Origin: Erysipelotrichaceae bacterium
Lineage (GTDB): Bacteria > Bacillota_I > Bacilli_A > Erysipelotrichales > Erysipelotrichaceae
NCBI GenBank assembly: GCA_017512285.1
Contig: JAFWGU010000012.1
Span: 1-47,248, forward strand
Length of the DNA: 47,248 nucleotides
Reading direction: 5' to 3'
How positions within the stretch are numbered: the stretch's first letter is position 1; every line of letters begins with the position of its first letter. The notes beneath the pieces are model-generated. The model had not been told where the DNA came from and searched no databases. It saw nothing but the letters and a program-made list of their open reading frames with translations. The position numbers were made by a program, and so were the translations under genes. Shown here one piece after another: positions 25,179-32,494 of this stretch.

Positions 25179-27344
25179 ATGGGAATTAGAATTGCTTTGG
25201 CAGGTAACCCAAACAGCGGTAAGACAACACTGTTCAATGCCCTCACAGGCTCAAATCAGTTTGTCGGAAACTGGCCTGGCGTTACCGTAGAGAAAAAAGA
25301 AGGAAAACTGAAAGGATACGATGATGTCATCATCACCGACTTACCTGGCATTTACTCACTGTCACCGTATACACTGGAAGAAGTAGTAGCCAGAAACTAT
25401 CTTATAACGGAAAGACCGGATGCCATTCTGAACATTGTCGATGGCACAAACCTGGAAAGAAACCTGTATCTGACGACACAGTTAACGGAACTGGGCATTC
25501 CAGTCGTCATCGCCATCAACATGATGGACCTGGTCACAAAGAAGGGTGACCAGATCAACATTGCTGAACTGGAAAGACAGTTAGGCTGCAGGATCGTCAA
25601 CATTTCAGCTCTTAAGGGAACCAACGTTCAGCAGGTTGCAGAGGAGGCCATAAAGGCTGCTAAGGGAACAAAGACCGTTCCAATGCACACTTTCTCAGGA
25701 CCGGTAGAACATGCCCTGGCTCACATTGAGGAAATTACCGTACACGATCTGCCGGATGAACAGCAGAGATGGTACGCCGTAAAGCTGTTTGAAAGAGATG
25801 AGAAGGTCATCAGCCAGCTCAATCTCAAGCCGGAAACATTACAGCACATTGAAAAAGACATCCAGGCCTGTGAAAAGGAAATGGATGATGATGCTGAAAG
25901 CATCATTACAAATGAAAGATATGTCTATATCGGCAACCTGTTAAAGGGTGTATATAAGAAGACCGGCATCGGTCAGCTGACAACATCTGACAGGATCGAC
26001 AAGATCGTTACCAACCGTATTCTCGGTCTGCCGATCTTCGGCCTCATCATGTTCGGTGTATACTGGCTGGCAATGGGCCCGTTCGGCTCTTTCCTGACAG
26101 ACTGGACAAATGACGTATTTGCCGGTGAATGGATGGAAGGCGGAGCAGCTGCCTTACTGGAAAGCTGGGGAGTTGCCCCATGGTTAGTCAGCCTGGTAGC
26201 TGATGGTATCGTTCACGGTGTCGGTGCCGTATTGGGCTTCGTACCGCAGATGATCGTATTATTCCTGATGCTGTGCATTCTGGAAGACGTAGGTTACATG
26301 GCACGTGTTGCCTTCGTACTGGACCGTATCTTCCGTAAGTTCGGATTATCAGGCAAGTCATTCATCCCGATGCTGATCGGCTCTGGCTGCGGCGTTCCGG
26401 GTGTAATGGCAACCAGGACAATTGAAAACGAACGTGACCGCCGTATGACGATCATGACAACATGCTTCATCCCATGCGGAGCCAAGCTGCCAATCATTGG
26501 CCTGATCGCCAATGCCGTATTCGGAGGCGGTGCCTGGGTAGCTACATCAGCATACTTCGTAGGTGTAGCTTCAATCGTCGTTTCAGGCATCATCCTGAAG
26601 AAGACAAAGATGTTTGCCGGTGACCCTGCACCGTTTGTCATGGAATTACCGCCATATCATGTTCCGTCATTAACCAACGTATTAAGAGGCACATGGGAAC
26701 GTGGATGGAGCTTCATCAAGAGAGCAGGAAGCGTCATCGTGCTGTCAACCATCGTGATTTGGACACTGAACTCACTGTCATTTGAAGGTGGTCTGCATTA
26801 CCTCGGTGAAGATGGTGAAGGCGCCTCAATTCTGGAAAATGTCGGTAACCTGTTTGCCTGGATATTCAAGCCGTTAGGCTTCGGTACATGGCAGGCAACC
26901 GTATCAACAATTCTTGGTCTTGTTGCCAAGGAAGACGTTGTCGGTACCATTGGTACGCTTATCAGCATGGAAGATCTGCCTGACCTTGTTGAGGAAGGCG
27001 AAAACATCGCAGGTGTTCTGGATGTATTCTTCAACGGTTCAAGCGTAGCTGCCTATGCATTCATGCTGTTCAACCTGCTTTGTGCTCCTTGCTTCGCCGC
27101 AATGGGCGCCATCAAGAGAGAAATGAACAATGCCAAGTGGACCGCGTTTGCCATCGGATATATGACTCTGTTTGCCTATGCCGTTGCCCTGATGTACTAT
27201 CAGATCGGTTCAGCAATCAAGGGTGAAGTTCACATCTTCGGACTGATCGTTGCTCTGGCAATACTGGCCGGTATGATCTACATGCTGTTCTTCAGGAAGT
27301 ATGAAGAAAGCGAAAGACTGACTCAGGAAGTAAAGGTCAGATAA
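25179..27344 (+). CDS. feoB: Ferrous iron transport protein FeoB
   Basis: The 721-residue membrane transporter for Fe(II). The N-terminal G domain shows G1 GNPNSGKT (9-16), G3 DLPG (54-57), G4 NMMD (113-116) and G5 SALKG (142-146). A helical GDI-like linker follows (about 165-270), then the membrane core with two Gate-type segments (GSGCGVPGVMATRTIENERDRR and a later pair). Length and domain order are normal. The operon is likely iron-repressed through the two operators upstream of feoA. Confidence 0.97.
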   Translation: MGIRIALAGNPNSGKTTLFNALTGSNQFVGNWPGVTVEKKEGKLKGYDDVIITDLPGIYSLSPYTLEEVVARNYLITERPDAILNIVDGTNLERNLYLTTQLTELGIPVVIAINMMDLVTKKGDQINIAELERQLGCRIVNISALKGTNVQQVAEEAIKAAKGTKTVPMHTFSGPVEHALAHIEEITVHDLPDEQQRWYAVKLFERDEKVISQLNLKPETLQHIEKDIQACEKEMDDDAESIITNERYVYIGNLLKGVYKKTGIGQLTTSDRIDKIVTNRILGLPIFGLIMFGVYWLAMGPFGSFLTDWTNDVFAGEWMEGGAAALLESWGVAPWLVSLVADGIVHGVGAVLGFVPQMIVLFLMLCILEDVGYMARVAFVLDRIFRKFGLSGKSFIPMLIGSGCGVPGVMATRTIENERDRRMTIMTTCFIPCGAKLPIIGLIANAVFGGGAWVATSAYFVGVASIVVSGIILKKTKMFAGDPAPFVMELPPYHVPSLTNVLRGTWERGWSFIKRAGSVIVLSTIVIWTLNSLSFEGGLHYLGEDGEGASILENVGNLFAWIFKPLGFGTWQATVSTILGLVAKEDVVGTIGTLISMEDLPDLVEEGENIAGVLDVFFNGSSVAAYAFMLFNLLCAPCFAAMGAIKREMNNAKWTAFAIGYMTLFAYAVALMYYQIGSAIKGEVHIFGLIVALAILAGMIYMLFFRKYEESERLTQEVKVR

Positions 27345-27366
27345 ATAATTCTGAAAGGAGGAAGAC

Positions 27367-27537
27367 ATGGCACAGTTTAACCTTGCTGATGCGGGAATAA
27401 TGATGCTGGTAGCGTTACTTATTGCTTTATGCATCAGAAACCTTATTAATGGCAGGAAAGCCGGTGTTCCTTCATGCGGAGCTAAGAGCTGTTCGGGATG
27501 CGCTGGCTGCCGGATGGCCCTGCAGAAAAGACAATAA
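27367..27537 (+). CDS. FeoB-associated Cys-rich membrane protein
   Basis: A 56-residue protein with one N-terminal transmembrane helix (about 8-25) and a Cys-rich cytoplasmic tail (CGAKSCSGCAGC). This layout matches the FeoB-associated Cys-rich family often encoded directly after feoB. AAAGGAGG lies 5 bases before the ATG, 22 bases after the feoB stop. It is presumed to help receive or shuttle Fe(II); the role is not established. Confidence 0.85.
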   Translation: MAQFNLADAGIMMLVALLIALCIRNLINGRKAGVPSCGAKSCSGCAGCRMALQKRQ

Positions 27538-27542
27538 TGATG

Positions 27543-27568
27543 ACAGGGGATGTATGTCCCCTGTTTTT
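27543..27568 (+). terminator. Terminator of the feo operon
   Basis: ACAGGGGA (27543-27550) pairs with TCCCCTGT (27557-27564) around a 6-base loop, followed by a run of T. It lies immediately before the promoter of the next gene. Confidence 0.9.
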
Positions 27569-27572
27569 CTTA

Positions 27573-27581
27573 TGGTATAAT
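27573..27581 (+). promoter_or_regulatory. Extended -10 promoter 7 bases before an ATG (leaderless)
   Basis: TGGTATAAT ends at 27581 and the ATG begins at 27589. Transcription should start at or next to the A of the ATG. No Shine-Dalgarno is present. Confidence 0.65.
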
Positions 27582-27588
27582 TGAACAT

Positions 27589-27954
27589 ATGAAAAAGGAT
27601 TTTAAGAGTTTTCTGAAGACATACATGAACGTATTCAGCTGTCCAAACTGCGGGCAGGAGTGCGAATCCCGCTATGGGGTCATGAAGTGTCCGCACTGTG
27701 GAAAGAGTTATTCAGTAAGGATCAGATTTGAGAGTCACGTCGTTAACATACTCATGGGCATGGGACTCATACAGTACTACATGTACAGTGATCTTTTTAA
27801 TGGAAGCATGTTCTGGAAGTCACTGGTGATGCTGCTGCATTTCATAGCCAACAGCCTGCTGGTAAATTTCATGATGTACCGCTTCATGAGCGGCGGTCTG
27901 TTCGTAATGAAGGAGATAGAAGAAGATGTCAATGATACCGGTGCAAAAGAGTAA
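27589..27954 (+). CDS. Zinc-ribbon membrane protein of unknown function
   Basis: A 121-residue protein with an N-terminal zinc ribbon (CPNC and CPHC pairs at about residues 18-39), then two predicted transmembrane segments (about 50-64 and 72-95) and an acidic tail. The function is not recognised. ATG 27589 is preferred over an in-frame ATG at 27550, which lies inside the feo terminator. There is no ribosome binding site, and the promoter position implies a leaderless mRNA. Its end overlaps the cardiolipin synthase start by 29 bases. Confidence 0.65.
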   Translation: MKKDFKSFLKTYMNVFSCPNCGQECESRYGVMKCPHCGKSYSVRIRFESHVVNILMGMGLIQYYMYSDLFNGSMFWKSLVMLLHFIANSLLVNFMMYRFMSGGLFVMKEIEEDVNDTGAKE

Positions 27955-29488
27955 GAGAAAGAAAAGAAGATACGTCTGGCCGATAACCAACCGAATGATT
28001 CTTATGGTAGCCCTGGGCGTCATTGAGTTCCTGCTTCTGTATAATGTCTTCCATTATTTCCAGAGCAAGGCACCATGGATCGAAGAAGCTTTGAACCTGG
28101 CCAGTGCCGTCATCATCCTGTTACTGGTAACCAGAAGCAAGCATCTGTCCAGCGACATGTTATGGATACTGCTGATAGTCCTGATGCCGGTGTTCGGCAC
28201 GGCAATGTACCTGTTTCTTAGCGGCAACTTGTTCATCAGCGGGACGTTCCGCTCCATTCAGGAGTCAACGCTTGATGCCCGCAAGTATTTCAAGCAGGAT
28301 CCGGAAGTCCTGGAAGAAATGTGCAATGAGAATCCTGAACTGAAGGGACAGTTCAGGTATCTGGCTGAAAGCAGTAAGGCACCGTTCTACCGCAATGAGG
28401 GTTTTGAATATTATCCGTCAGGTGAAGCCGGATTCCCGCGCATGTTAGAGGAACTGCGCAAGGCAGAAAAGTTCATCTTCCTGGAGTACTTCATCGTTGA
28501 GGAAGGTGAGATGTGGTTCAGCATTCTGGACATTCTGGAGGAGAAGGCAGCTCAGGGAGTTGACGTCAGAGTAATGTACGATGACCTCGGCTCAATCGGT
28601 ACGCTTCCGCCAAGCTATGTCCATGAACTGGAAAAGAAAGGCATAAAGGCCATTACCTTCAACCGTATCAACCCGATACTGAACATCATTATGAACCACC
28701 GTGATCACCGCAAGATCATGGTCATCGACGGCAAGGTAGCCTTCTCAGGCGGCATAAACCTGGCTGACGAGTATATCAATCAGAAGGAAAGATTCGGCTA
28801 CTGGAAGGATAACGTCATGATGGTAGAGGGAGAAGCCGTATGGTCATATACCGTACTGTTTCTGACCAACTGGAACGCTCTCAGAAAGGAAGATACCGAC
28901 TATACGAAGTTCAAGGCTGAGCTTAAGCCTGTCAAAAAACATGACGGTTATGTATCAGCCTATGGCGAGACGCCGTTTGATGATGATCTGACCAGTCAGA
29001 ACGTTTATCTCAACATCATCAATCAGGCCAATGACTATGTATACATTGCCACACCGTACCTGATCGTTGATACGGAAATGCTCAATGCCCTGATACTGGC
29101 CGCAAAAAGAGGCGTAGACGTAAGAATAATCACTCCGGGTATTCCGGATAAGAAGATCGTCTGGTTCATCACCAGGTCGTTCTATTCCCAGCTGGTGGAA
29201 GGCGGGGTAAAGATCTATGAATACACTCCGGGCTTCATTCACAGCAAGGTCTTTGTCAGCGATGACGTGACGGCCACGGTCGGTACGATCAACCTTGATT
29301 ACCGCAGTCTGTACCTGCACTTTGAAAACGGAACCTATCTGTATGGATCAAAAAAGGTACTGGCGGTAAAGGATGACATGGTGAAGACCATTGAGGAATC
29401 ACACAGAATGGAACCGAAGGAGTGTGACCAGGGTGTCGTCTGGACACTGGTCGTTTCCATAATCAAACTGTTTGCTCCATTGATGTAA
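27926..29488 (+). CDS. cls: Cardiolipin synthase (phospholipase D family)
   Basis: A 520-residue membrane enzyme that joins two phosphatidylglycerols to make cardiolipin. Three hydrophobic N-terminal stretches anchor it. Two catalytic HKD motifs are intact: H261-K263-D268 and H439-K441-D446. AAGGAG lies 10 bases before ATG 27926, inside the end of the zinc-ribbon gene; a second ATG two codons on is possible. A symmetrical terminator follows. Confidence 0.9.
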   Translation: MSMIPVQKSKRKKRRYVWPITNRMILMVALGVIEFLLLYNVFHYFQSKAPWIEEALNLASAVIILLLVTRSKHLSSDMLWILLIVLMPVFGTAMYLFLSGNLFISGTFRSIQESTLDARKYFKQDPEVLEEMCNENPELKGQFRYLAESSKAPFYRNEGFEYYPSGEAGFPRMLEELRKAEKFIFLEYFIVEEGEMWFSILDILEEKAAQGVDVRVMYDDLGSIGTLPPSYVHELEKKGIKAITFNRINPILNIIMNHRDHRKIMVIDGKVAFSGGINLADEYINQKERFGYWKDNVMMVEGEAVWSYTVLFLTNWNALRKEDTDYTKFKAELKPVKKHDGYVSAYGETPFDDDLTSQNVYLNIINQANDYVYIATPYLIVDTEMLNALILAAKRGVDVRIITPGIPDKKIVWFITRSFYSQLVEGGVKIYEYTPGFIHSKVFVSDDVTATVGTINLDYRSLYLHFENGTYLYGSKKVLAVKDDMVKTIEESHRMEPKECDQGVVWTLVVSIIKLFAPLM

Positions 29489-29496
29489 CAAAAAAA

Positions 29497-29516
29497 GGAA
29501 CCGAGGTTCCTTTTTT
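29497..29516. terminator. Bidirectional terminator between cls and mscL
   Basis: A short GC-rich hairpin GGAACC-GGTTCC with six or more A on one side and six T on the other. It serves both convergent genes. Confidence 0.85.
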
Positions 29517-29522
29517 CTTCTG

Positions 29523-29924
29523 TTACTTCTTATTAGCTAAGAGTTCCTTGATTTCAGTCAGTAACTTGACTTCATCGCTTGGCTCAGCAGGTGCCGGTTC
29601 CTCAGCAGGTTCTTCAGGCTTGGCCATTTTTCTCTTGGCAGCGTTGATTGCCTTGATGACGCTGAACAGGCATAAGGCTGTTAATATGAATGTGATGACT
29701 GCGTTGATGAAGTTACCGATCAGAATTCCGTTTTCTCCGCCGATCGTTAATTCAGTAAAATTCATCTGACTGCCGAAAATCAGGCCAAGAGCCGGTGTGA
29801 AAATGTCAGCTACCAGTGATCCAACGATTTTGTTGAAAGCACCGCCAACGATGACACCAACTGCCATATCGATCAGATTTCCGCCAATTGCGAATTCCTT
29901 GAATTCCTCTAAAAACTTTTTCAT
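29523..29924 (-). CDS. mscL: Large-conductance mechanosensitive channel
   Basis: A 133-residue channel that opens under membrane tension to release solutes in hypo-osmotic shock. It has the MKKFLEEFKEFAIGGNLIDMAVGVIVGGAFNKIV start with the pore-lining first transmembrane helix, a periplasmic loop, a second helix (about 68-90), and a charged, Pro/Glu-rich cytoplasmic end. ATG 29924 has AAGGAGG 7 bases upstream; 14 upstream codons in frame are leader. Confidence 0.95.
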   Translation of the reverse strand: MKKFLEEFKEFAIGGNLIDMAVGVIVGGAFNKIVGSLVADIFTPALGLIFGSQMNFTELTIGGENGILIGNFINAVITFILTALCLFSVIKAINAAKRKMAKPEEPAEEPAPAEPSDEVKLLTEIKELLANKK

Positions 29925-29956
29925 ACTGTATTCCTCCTTAACAGAATTACAAGTGT

Positions 29957-29965
29957 ATTTTAGCA
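29957..29965 (-). promoter_or_regulatory. Extended -10 promoter for mscL
   Basis: TGCTAAAAT on the minus strand, about 33 bases before the ATG. The -35 region is poor. Confidence 0.5.
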
Positions 29966-30003
29966 CTTATGACCCCTGAATTCTATAAGATGACTTTAAA
30001 ATA

Positions 30004-30012
30004 TGCTATACT
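30004..30012 (+). promoter_or_regulatory. Extended -10 promoter for the tRNA-Arg / gph transcript
   Basis: TGCTATACT ends 11 bases before the tRNA 5' end. No further promoter is visible before the phosphatase gene, so the tRNA and the mRNA are probably made together. Confidence 0.55.
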
Positions 30013-30023
30013 GTTATCGCAAT

Positions 30024-30099
30024 GCGCCAGTAGCTCAATGGATAGAGCATTTGATTCCGATTCAAAAGGTTGCGGGTTCAAGTCCTGTCTGGCGCGCCA
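30024..30099 (+). tRNA. tRNA-Arg (anticodon CCG)
   Basis: A 76-base cloverleaf with acceptor stem GCGCCAG/CTGGCGC, anticodon stem TTTGA/TCAAA, loop TTCCGAT (anticodon CCG, reading CGG), discriminator G and encoded CCA. The base right after CCA begins the GGAG ribosome binding site of the next gene, so 3' processing of the tRNA would leave an mRNA whose first bases are the Shine-Dalgarno. Confidence 0.92.
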
Positions 30100-30108
30100 G
30101 GAGTTGAC

Positions 30109-30759
30109 ATGAAATATAAGGCAGTAGTATATGATCTGGACGGCACGTTACTGGATACCCTGAAGGATCTTCAGGGCAGCGTAAATGCCGCTCTGAGGGC
30201 TTTTGGAATGCCTGAGAGAACGCTTGAGGAAGTCAGAAGCTTCGTCGGCAACGGAGTCAGAAGACTGATGGTTCTTGCCGTTCCGGATGGCGATGATGAT
30301 CCGCTTTTTGAGGAGGTCTTTGCCGAATTCAGGAGGCATTATGCCATTCACTGCAATGATACTACCGTACCTTATCCGGGAATATTTGATCTGATAGATG
30401 AACTGAATGAACTGGGCATCAGGCAGGCCATAGTCTCCAACAAGGCTCAGTTCGCAGTTGATGAACTGAACAGGCTGTACTTTGCGGGCAGGATCGACGT
30501 TGCGATCGGGGAGAATGCCGGAATAAGAAAGAAGCCGGCACCTGATACGGTACTGGAAAGCGCCAGAAGACTTGGAGTAGACATCAGGGACTGCCTGTAC
30601 GTCGGTGACTCGGAAGTTGACATCAGGACGGCTGAAAACTGCGGCATAGACTGCGCCAGCGTAACCTGGGGATTCAGAACGGTTGAGGAATTAAGAAGAA
30701 ACGGGGCAGTCATCCTGTGTGACAGTCCTGAGGACATACTGAGGCTGGTAAGAGAATGA
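30109..30759 (+). CDS. HAD-family phosphatase, phosphoglycolate phosphatase-like
   Basis: A 216-residue HAD phosphatase of the Gph/PpaX type. Motif I is YDLDGT (D9, D11), motif II VSNKAQ, motif III the KKPAPDTV Lys, and motif IV YVGDSEVDI. A helical cap (about residues 15-85) separates motifs I and II. It may remove phosphoglycolate from DNA repair or hydrolyse pyrophosphate; the substrate is uncertain. ATG 30109 follows GGAG directly after the tRNA-Arg CCA. It overlaps the macrodomain gene by ATGA. Confidence 0.85.
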   Translation: MKYKAVVYDLDGTLLDTLKDLQGSVNAALRAFGMPERTLEEVRSFVGNGVRRLMVLAVPDGDDDPLFEEVFAEFRRHYAIHCNDTTVPYPGIFDLIDELNELGIRQAIVSNKAQFAVDELNRLYFAGRIDVAIGENAGIRKKPAPDTVLESARRLGVDIRDCLYVGDSEVDIRTAENCGIDCASVTWGFRTVEELRRNGAVILCDSPEDILRLVRE

Positions 30760-31730
30760 CACTGAAACTGATCAGAAATGACATTACAAAGATGAAGACC
30801 GAGGCCATTGTCAATGCGGCAAATGAGCAGCTTAAGGCCGGAAGCGGAGTATGCGGAGCCATCTTTGACAAGGCCGGCTACCGGCAGCTCACCGAAGCCT
30901 GCAGCGCCATCGGACACTGCGATACGGGGGATGCCGTCATTACCCCGGGCTTTGATCTGTGCAGATACATCATCCATACCGTCGGGCCGATCTGGCATGG
31001 GGGTAATAACGGAGAAGCTGAACTGCTTAAGTCCTGTTACATCAGTTCACTTGAGCTGGCCAGAAAGTTTGAGATAGAGTCAATATCCTTCCCGCTGATC
31101 TCGGCAGGTATCTACGGATATCCCAGGGATGAGGCCATAATGATCGCCTTTGAGGCGATTCAGGAATTTCTGCAGGATAACGAAATGGAAGTAAACCTGG
31201 TCTTCTATGACCGCAAGAGCTTCCTTTCCAACAGCGTCCGCTTTGACGCCATAAGCCGTTACATCACCAGTAACTACTATGAACCCCTGCAGGAAGAAAG
31301 GCAGCTGGTTCATTATAATCAGGCGTTTGATCATGCCATCCCGCTGGGCGGAAAGCCGGCTAAGCAGTCCAGAAAGCTGGAAGATCTCATAAAGTACAAG
31401 GGCGAGACCTTCTCAGAGATGTTACTGCGGCTGATCGATGAAAAGGGCTATACGGATGTTGAAACCTACAAGAGAGCCAACATCGACCGCAAGCTGTTTT
31501 CCAAGATCCGCAATAAGGATTATCAGCCTTCCAAGCCGACGGCACTGGCATTGTGCATTGCCCTTAAGCTTAACAGGGATGAGGCCAGGGATCTATTGGC
31601 AACAGCCGGTTATGCCTTATCCCACAGCAATGTTACCGACATCATCGTGGAGTACTTCCTGAGCAATGAGAACTACAACATCTTTGAGGTCAACGAGACA
31701 CTGTTCTACTTTGATCAGCCGGTTCTGTAA
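30756..31730 (+). CDS. Macrodomain protein with C-terminal helix-turn-helix-like domain
   Basis: A 324-residue two-part protein. Residues 1-165 form a macrodomain that should bind ADP-ribose: NAAN at 20-23, SGVCGAIF at 30-37, SAGIYGYP at 116-123. In the substrate loop, the Asp and His of the usual GGGVDGAIH are Cys and Phe, so hydrolase activity is uncertain. Residues about 205-324 look like an XRE-type helical domain (YTDVETYKRANIDRKLFSKI, then KPTALALCIALKLN). A Lys/Arg-rich linker joins them. Its ATG overlaps the upstream phosphatase stop, so the two are coupled. It could link NAD/ADP-ribose metabolism to DNA or RNA binding; this is inference. Confidence 0.8.
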   Translation: MTLKLIRNDITKMKTEAIVNAANEQLKAGSGVCGAIFDKAGYRQLTEACSAIGHCDTGDAVITPGFDLCRYIIHTVGPIWHGGNNGEAELLKSCYISSLELARKFEIESISFPLISAGIYGYPRDEAIMIAFEAIQEFLQDNEMEVNLVFYDRKSFLSNSVRFDAISRYITSNYYEPLQEERQLVHYNQAFDHAIPLGGKPAKQSRKLEDLIKYKGETFSEMLLRLIDEKGYTDVETYKRANIDRKLFSKIRNKDYQPSKPTALALCIALKLNRDEARDLLATAGYALSHSNVTDIIVEYFLSNENYNIFEVNETLFYFDQPVL

Positions 31731-31733
31731 AAT

Positions 31734-31750
31734 GTCGCATTGAAAGCGAC
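31734..31750 (+). other. Small hairpin in the leader of the vWA gene
   Basis: GTCGC and GCGAC pair around a 7-base loop, 25 bases upstream of the terminator/Shine-Dalgarno hairpin. It may be part of a regulated leader, but no known riboswitch class is recognised. Confidence 0.35.
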
Positions 31751-31774
31751 CTGGCAGAAAAGAATAAATGTTAT

Positions 31775-31804
31775 CCTCCTTTTGTAAATAAAAGGAGGTT
31801 TTTT
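31775..31804 (+). terminator. Intrinsic terminator that contains the vWA-gene Shine-Dalgarno
   Basis: CCTCCTTTT (31775-31783) pairs perfectly with AAAAGGAGG (31790-31798) around a 6-base loop, followed by six T; the ATG is at 31807. AAAGGAGG, a near-perfect ribosome binding site 8 bases before the ATG, makes up the 3' arm. The same construction precedes sigH. When the hairpin forms, RNA polymerase stops or the binding site is hidden. Confidence 0.8.
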
Positions 31805-31806
31805 AA

Positions 31807-32427
31807 ATGAGCAAGACAACAGAAGTAGTATTCATCCTGGACAGAAGCGGATCAATGGCCGGTCTTGAAAGCGATACGATCGGCGGTTTCAATGGCATGC
31901 TTGAGAAACAGAAGGAGCTTGAGGGCAAAGCATATCTGACCACGGCGCTGTTTGATGACAGATATGAGCTGCTGCATAACCGTATAGACATCAGAAAGGC
32001 TGAGAAGCTGACGGAAAAGCAGTATTATGTCAGAGGCTGTACGGCCTTGCTGGATGCGGTAGGCTATACCATTCAGAAGATCGCCCATGAGAAGAATAAG
32101 GACAGTCAGGTGATTATGATCATCACCACCGATGGCTATGAGAATGCCAGCCATGAGTATACCTACGCTTCTCTTAAGAAGCTGATTGAAAAGAAGAAGA
32201 AAGAGGGATGGGAATTCATTTTCCTGGGAGCCAACATCGACGCTGCTGAGACAGCGGGCAGGTTTGGGGTAGGAGCTGACAGATCAGCCAATTTTCACAA
32301 TGACTCCATGGGCATTGAGGCCAATTACCGCGCCATCACCAGGGCCGTAGGCGCCTTCAGGCAGAAGGCAGCTGTTGACGGCAGCTGGTCTGAGGAAATC
32401 AACGAAGATTACAATAAGCGCAAATAA
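31807..32427 (+). CDS. von Willebrand factor type A domain protein
   Basis: A 206-residue protein that is almost entirely one vWA domain. The metal-dependent adhesion site is complete: DRSGS (D12, S14, S16), T79 in RGCTALLDAV and D109 in TTDGYEN. There is no signal peptide or transmembrane segment, so it acts in the cytoplasm, as in TerY-like or chaperone-associated vWA proteins. The partner is unknown. It lies between the macrodomain-HTH gene and a patatin gene, each with its own unusual start region. Confidence 0.82.
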   Translation: MSKTTEVVFILDRSGSMAGLESDTIGGFNGMLEKQKELEGKAYLTTALFDDRYELLHNRIDIRKAEKLTEKQYYVRGCTALLDAVGYTIQKIAHEKNKDSQVIMIITTDGYENASHEYTYASLKKLIEKKKKEGWEFIFLGANIDAAETAGRFGVGADRSANFHNDSMGIEANYRAITRAVGAFRQKAAVDGSWSEEINEDYNKRK

Positions 32428-32431
32428 TCAA

Positions 32432-32460
32432 TTGAGAAAATCACTCCCTGCTGATACAAT
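32432..32460 (+). promoter_or_regulatory. Promoter of the patatin gene
   Basis: TTGAGA (32432-32437), 17-base spacer, TACAAT (32455-32460). The 5' arm of a long inverted repeat lies within the spacer, so transcripts from this promoter lack that arm. Confidence 0.7.
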
Positions 32461-32489
32461 GGAATAGCTGAATAAAAGCAGGGAGTGAT
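32440..32489 (+). repeat. Inverted repeat hiding the patatin Shine-Dalgarno in read-through RNA
   Basis: A 13-base arm at 32440-32452 (ATCACTCCCTGCT) is perfectly complementary to 32477-32489, with a 24-base loop. The 3' arm contains GGGAG, the ribosome binding site of the patatin gene. The promoter starts transcription inside the loop (about 32467). RNA from the vWA gene upstream would contain both arms and hide the site; RNA from the gene's own promoter would not. Confidence 0.75.
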
Positions 32490-32494
32490 ATTTC

